Assembly (NCBI GenBank): GCA_965112735.1
Contig: OZ218958.1
Coordinates: 62,001-126,000 of the forward strand
Direction: 5' to 3'
From: Phaeosaccion multiseriatum
Taxonomy: Eukaryota; Ochrophyta, other classes
DNA: 64,000 nt
In this document: piece by piece, positions 60,269-64,000 of the stretch
How positions within the stretch are numbered: the first letter of the stretch is position 1
Layout: every line of letters starts with the position of its first letter
Notes under the pieces: model-generated
Databases searched by the model: none
The model's input: the letters and a program-made list of their open reading frames with translations, nothing else
What the model was told of the DNA's origin: nothing
Position numbers and translations under genes: made by a program

Positions 60269-61653
60269 CCCCTGCTTTGCCGCAGGGGGCGGAGCAGGAG
60301 CAGGAGCAGGAGCAGGGGCAGGCCCCTCGAGCTTCGAATTGGGCCTCCCGGGTGGCTCTGACGCCTGTAGCCACGAACAGCCCGAGGGCAAGGGACAGCC
60401 CTCGCCAGCAGCTGCAGCAGCAGCCCCCTCCGACGCCGGAGGGCAAGGTGAAGGGCGGGCCTGCTCCACAAGGGCAATGGAAGGGAGAGAGCCCGGCTGC
60501 GGCACGCTTGCAACAGCAGCAGTTGGTGGTACAGCAGCCCTCTCCGCCGTCGCTTCAGGCCTCTGGCGCACCAAAGGACGCGCCGCTCCCTGAGGGTTGG
60601 GCATCGGCCTTGGATCCGCATGGTAAGGCTTACTACTACTTTCGGGCCAACGGACTTACCCAGTGGGAGAGACCCGCTCCTCAGCAAGCGCGACACGTAC
60701 AGCCGCGACAGGTACAACAGGGGATGGGACAGCAGCACATGCAGATGCAGCAGCAGCCGCAGCAGCAGCCACAGCAGCAGCCACAGCAGCAGCCGCAGAT
60801 GCAATATCAGCAGCCGCAATCTTTTGGGCAGCCGCAGGCATATGGGCAGCCCCCGCACGGCTCGGCTCAGGGGGCGCCTCCTGGACTCGGAAGGGGAGTG
60901 CCGCCGCACTGGGCACAGCAGCAGCAGCAGTTGGTGGTACAGCAGCAGCAACGGCAGCAGCAGCAGGAGCAGCAGGAGCAGCAGGGAATGGTGCCCAGTG
61001 CTTTCCCCCCGCAAGGCCCAAAAGGGGCTCAGTTGTTCCACGGGGGGAGCCCCCATGATCCGACAGGGGGTATGGGTCTGGCAAGGCCTCCCAACATGGC
61101 CATGGGGTATGTCAATGGCGGTCAGGGCGGGCCTAGCCAGAGCGGGCCTAACCCCTTGGGACCGGGGCAGCAGAACGGACCACAGGGGCAACAGCAGGGG
61201 CAGCAGCAGCAGCAACAGCAGCAGCAACAGCAGCAGTTGGTGATACCACCGCAGGGGCAGCAGCAGGGGCGGGGCGGGCCTGTGGGTACGGGTGTAGAGG
61301 GAGGAGGAGGAGGAGGAGGAGGAGGAGGAGGAGGAGCAGCAGCAGGAGGGGTGTGGGGGTCGGGGCCACCGGCGGTGAGTACTGAGTGGGAGGGGCGTTG
61401 GTGCTTCAGGGTGATCACAGTTGGCGGTTGGAGGGGTACCGCGTTTTGCTCGCCCTTGACTGAACACCTATCTTGTGCGGTTTTTGTGCCTGTTTTGTGT
61501 CTTTGTTCTAATCACAATCAACGTCACGTTCTGTCCTGTCATGTCAAGCAGGCCAGCGCTTTGCTCCTAGGCATGAACGGGGGGAGGGGTGGACAGCAGA
61601 TGCAACAGCAGCAACAGCAGCAGCAGCGACAGGAGATGGCACGGCAGTACCAC

Positions 61654-61690
<37 letters not shown>

Positions 61691-63832
61691 CGCCGCAGCA
61701 ACTGACGGCACAACAGAGGCTTCGAGCGGAGGAGGAAGAGCGAATCCGGAGGCTTCAGCTGCAGCAGTCCGCGTTCGAGCAGGAGCAGCGGCAGCAGGAG
61801 CATCGGCAGCAGCAGCACCAGCAGCACCAGTTGATGATCCAACAAGCGCAAGCCAAGGCCGAAGCCGCGGCCGAGCATGAGCGCCAGCAGTTGGTGATAC
61901 GGCAAGAGGCTGAAGATGCCCTCTTGGCCCGGCGGATGTTCTCGCAGCTCAACCCCTCGGAGCCCATTCCGTCCGAAGCGATGATGAGGCCTCCTCCTCC
62001 CTCTACGGCCATCCCTCCCTCCTCGACAGGTGCAGGCACGCCCTCCTTAGGGACGCCCTCTTCACTCAACCCCTCGCCGCCCCCTTCTGCTGCCAAGCAG
62101 CCTCCGAACGGGGCAGCACCGGCCTATAGCGCTGTCATGCAGCCAGGCGGGCAGCCAGGCGGGCAGCCAGGCGGGCAGTCAGGCGGGCAGTCAGGCGGCG
62201 GAGGAGGAGGCGGCGGGGGAGCGGGGCCTACTGGTGCGACTCGTGCTCTGTCACCAACTCCTGATACTGCTGCTGATGGAACGTCGCCAGCTGTAGCGCA
62301 CAAGACGCACCAGCCCAAGCGTGTCACGAAGAGTGAGTGCCGAGTGCTGCCCTCGGGGTGGGGTGTAGTATGTCAATGGGTGGGTCTGTCCGGAGTGACT
62401 GGGCTTGCTCAGCGGCTAGGCTTGGCTTGCTCCTCTTCCGGTGCTCGCCGCCCCCCCCCCCCCCCCCCAACCAAAGGCCACAAAGGGGCACCAGGGGGCC
62501 AACGAAGAGAGATGAAAGACCAGCGCCTTCTATCAGCGCCTTCTATCACCCCCTTCCCTGCCTCTTCCTCGCCCCTCATCGACTCTTCCCCTGCCCATAC
62601 TCCTCCGTCCATTCACCCCTGCTGCTGTGCCCTGTGCCCTGTGCCCTTTGCCCTCTGCTGCCATCCAGACATGTCGGGGCTGGTGTCCATCGGCGGCCAG
62701 CACGGCCAGGGCGGCACCCATACGACTCTAGATGCGGCCTCTTTCCTGGGAAGGATCAGCATGAAGCCCAAGACGCGCATGACGGTCAGGTGAGTAAGTC
62801 AGTGAAGACAGTCAAGGGCAGTGCTCAGTGCCAGTGCTGTTGATAGCAGTCAAGGGCAGTGCCGAGTGGTAGTGCTGTTGCTCCTCAAGTCTCTTTGTGG
62901 TGTGTGGCTGGGCATGAAGCACGGCCCTCTGGACACACCGATACACTGCCCTTCACTGCCTTGCCCTTTCCTTCCCTCCCCGCTGCCCTGCTTGCAGTCC
63001 CTCTGTGAAAGGCCATTGTTGTCTACCCTTCTCCACTGCCCCTCCCCTCCACTCCACTCCCCTCCCCTTCTCTGACACCCTCTCTGGCACCCTCTCTAAG
63101 GCGGCACGGTGCCACACACACAGCACAAGTGCTGTATAGAGTCAGAGGCAAGGCTCTAGTGCTCTCTCTGCCCCACTGACTGACTGCTGTGTCCAATACC
63201 CCTCCCCTGCCATCCACTGCCATCCACTGCCATCCACTGCCATCCCAGGTGGGAGCTGCCCGCTCGGGAGGTGGAGGGCTTCGGCAAGGAGCGCAACAGC
63301 GACCCCGACAAGAGGCAGAACTTGGTAAGTCAGTGAAAGTAGGCAGAACTTGGTAAGTCAGTGAAAGTAGGCAGAACTTGGTAAGTCAGTGAGGGGGTAG
63401 ACAGTGCTTGAGTGAGGGAGTTTGTACGTTGTACATACGTGTGTGTGGCTGTGTGTGTGTGAGTGAGTGTGTGTGTCGCCGGTTTGCTAACACCACATCC
63501 CATTCCACCCCCCCCCTCTCCCCCCGCCTCTGTCCTCCCTCCCTCCCTCCCTCCCTCTCTCCCTCCCTCCCTCCCTCCCTCCCTCCCTCGCTCCCTCCCT
63601 CCCTCCCTCCCGCCCTCCCTCCCTCCCTCCCTCTCTCCCTCTCTCCCTCCCCCCCGCCCTCTGGTGCCATCAGAAAATGGGGCTGTTCCGGCTGGGTCTG
63701 TCCTCCAACCTCAATCCAATCATTGCGAAAGAGCTCAGGGAGGGGGGGCCGCCCAACACAACGAGGGGAGGCAAACAGGGGGCGGGGGGGGAGGTACTGC
63801 TCGACGGGACTCTGACCTTCTTCGCACCCAAG
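58645..63832 (+). CDS. Large glutamine-rich WW-domain protein, 3' end outside window
   Basis: Visible exons: 58645-61374, 61552-62332, 62669-62789, 63249-63324 and 63674-63832, all in phase; a GTATAT donor after 63832 shows it continues. About 1290 residues are visible. Residues ~1-130 are Gly/Lys-rich, ~140-260 nearly pure Gln with a few His/Leu, then more Q-, G- and P-rich stretches. One WW domain is clear near residues 645-675: LPEGWASALDPHGKAYYYFR then ANGLTQWERP, with both Trp and the Tyr-Tyr-Phe strand, so it should bind proline-rich ligands. The module before it, TPEGKVKGGPAPQGQWKGES, also occurs as TPGRADGGPPPRGQWVGDGS. After exon 3 composition becomes normal (RWELPAREVEGFGKE; KMGLFRLGLSSNLNPIIAKE; GTLTFFAPK), vaguely like a SKICH/C2-type beta domain (guess). 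The first two introns are multiples of three without stops. Confidence 0.75.
59070..59410. repeat. (CAG/CAA)n polyglutamine tract
   Basis: About 340 bp of CAG and CAA codons within exon 1 of the WW gene. CAA dominates from 59150 to 59290, so the tract is not a pure CAG expansion. Confidence 0.95.
63525..63650. repeat. (CCCT)n microsatellite
   Basis: CCCTCCCT array forming the pyrimidine-rich part of the intron before the last visible WW-gene exon; followed by CTGGTGCCATCAG at the acceptor. Confidence 0.95.
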
Positions 63833-64000
63833 GTATATGGGCAGCCAGGCAGGCATATGGGCATATAGGGATATGGGCCGGCAGAGCGTCTGTGCGTGTT
63901 TCTCTCTATTGCCACTGGCTGTTCAGAATACGCCATTTGTGGTTTAGTGTGGTGTGGCCGTTGCTCATGCCTCGCTCTGGCAATCATTCTGCAACACCCC

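Overview
This is nuclear DNA from an intron-rich, visibly GC-rich protist, most likely an alga with a complex (secondary) plastid. Spliced genes use GT-AG introns, with one well-supported GC-AG intron. One gene (52425-53652) starts with a signal peptide ending in an ASAF motif, as expected for plastid import in red-lineage complex-plastid algae. The style (very many microsatellites, 6-17 exons per gene) would fit a chromerid such as Vitrella, but that is a guess from style. No rRNA, tRNA or CRISPR was seen. Exon models were built by hand from splice consensus, reading-frame phase and family motifs. Where I say the exons sum to a multiple of three, the whole model is in frame without stops. Left part (1-19.6 kb): a GT14/core-2-I-branching glycosyltransferase (minus, running off the left edge); a Mn-dependent ADP-ribose/CDP-alcohol diphosphatase (plus); origin recognition complex subunit 4, with a repetitive N-terminus and degenerate Walker motifs (plus); and a bestrophin-family anion channel with a long N-terminal extension (minus). 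Middle part (19.6-40 kb): a decayed LINE-like fragment; a 7TM-RGS signalling protein (minus); a METTL2/6/8-type tRNA methyltransferase (plus, intronless); the mitochondrial protease/chaperone ATP23 (minus); a Q/A-rich protein of unknown function (minus); and tRNA adenosine deaminase ADAT2 (minus). Two copies of a short terminal-inverted-repeat element, each with a target-site duplication, sit at 7.3 kb and 26.8 kb. Right part (40-64 kb): a 17-exon, 866-residue protein of unknown family with two membrane segments (plus); a GH10 xylanase-type glycoside hydrolase (minus); the small plastid-targeted membrane protein (plus); a FNIP-repeat protein (minus); and a huge Q-rich WW-domain protein running off the right edge (plus). 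The genes are unrelated housekeeping, signalling and organelle genes on both strands; I see no operon, cluster or multi-gene system. The strongest novel signals are the inverted-repeat element family and a short word, (C)TGCCATC, that recurs just upstream of 3' splice sites in many introns on both strands. Neither can be called a new system from sequence alone.
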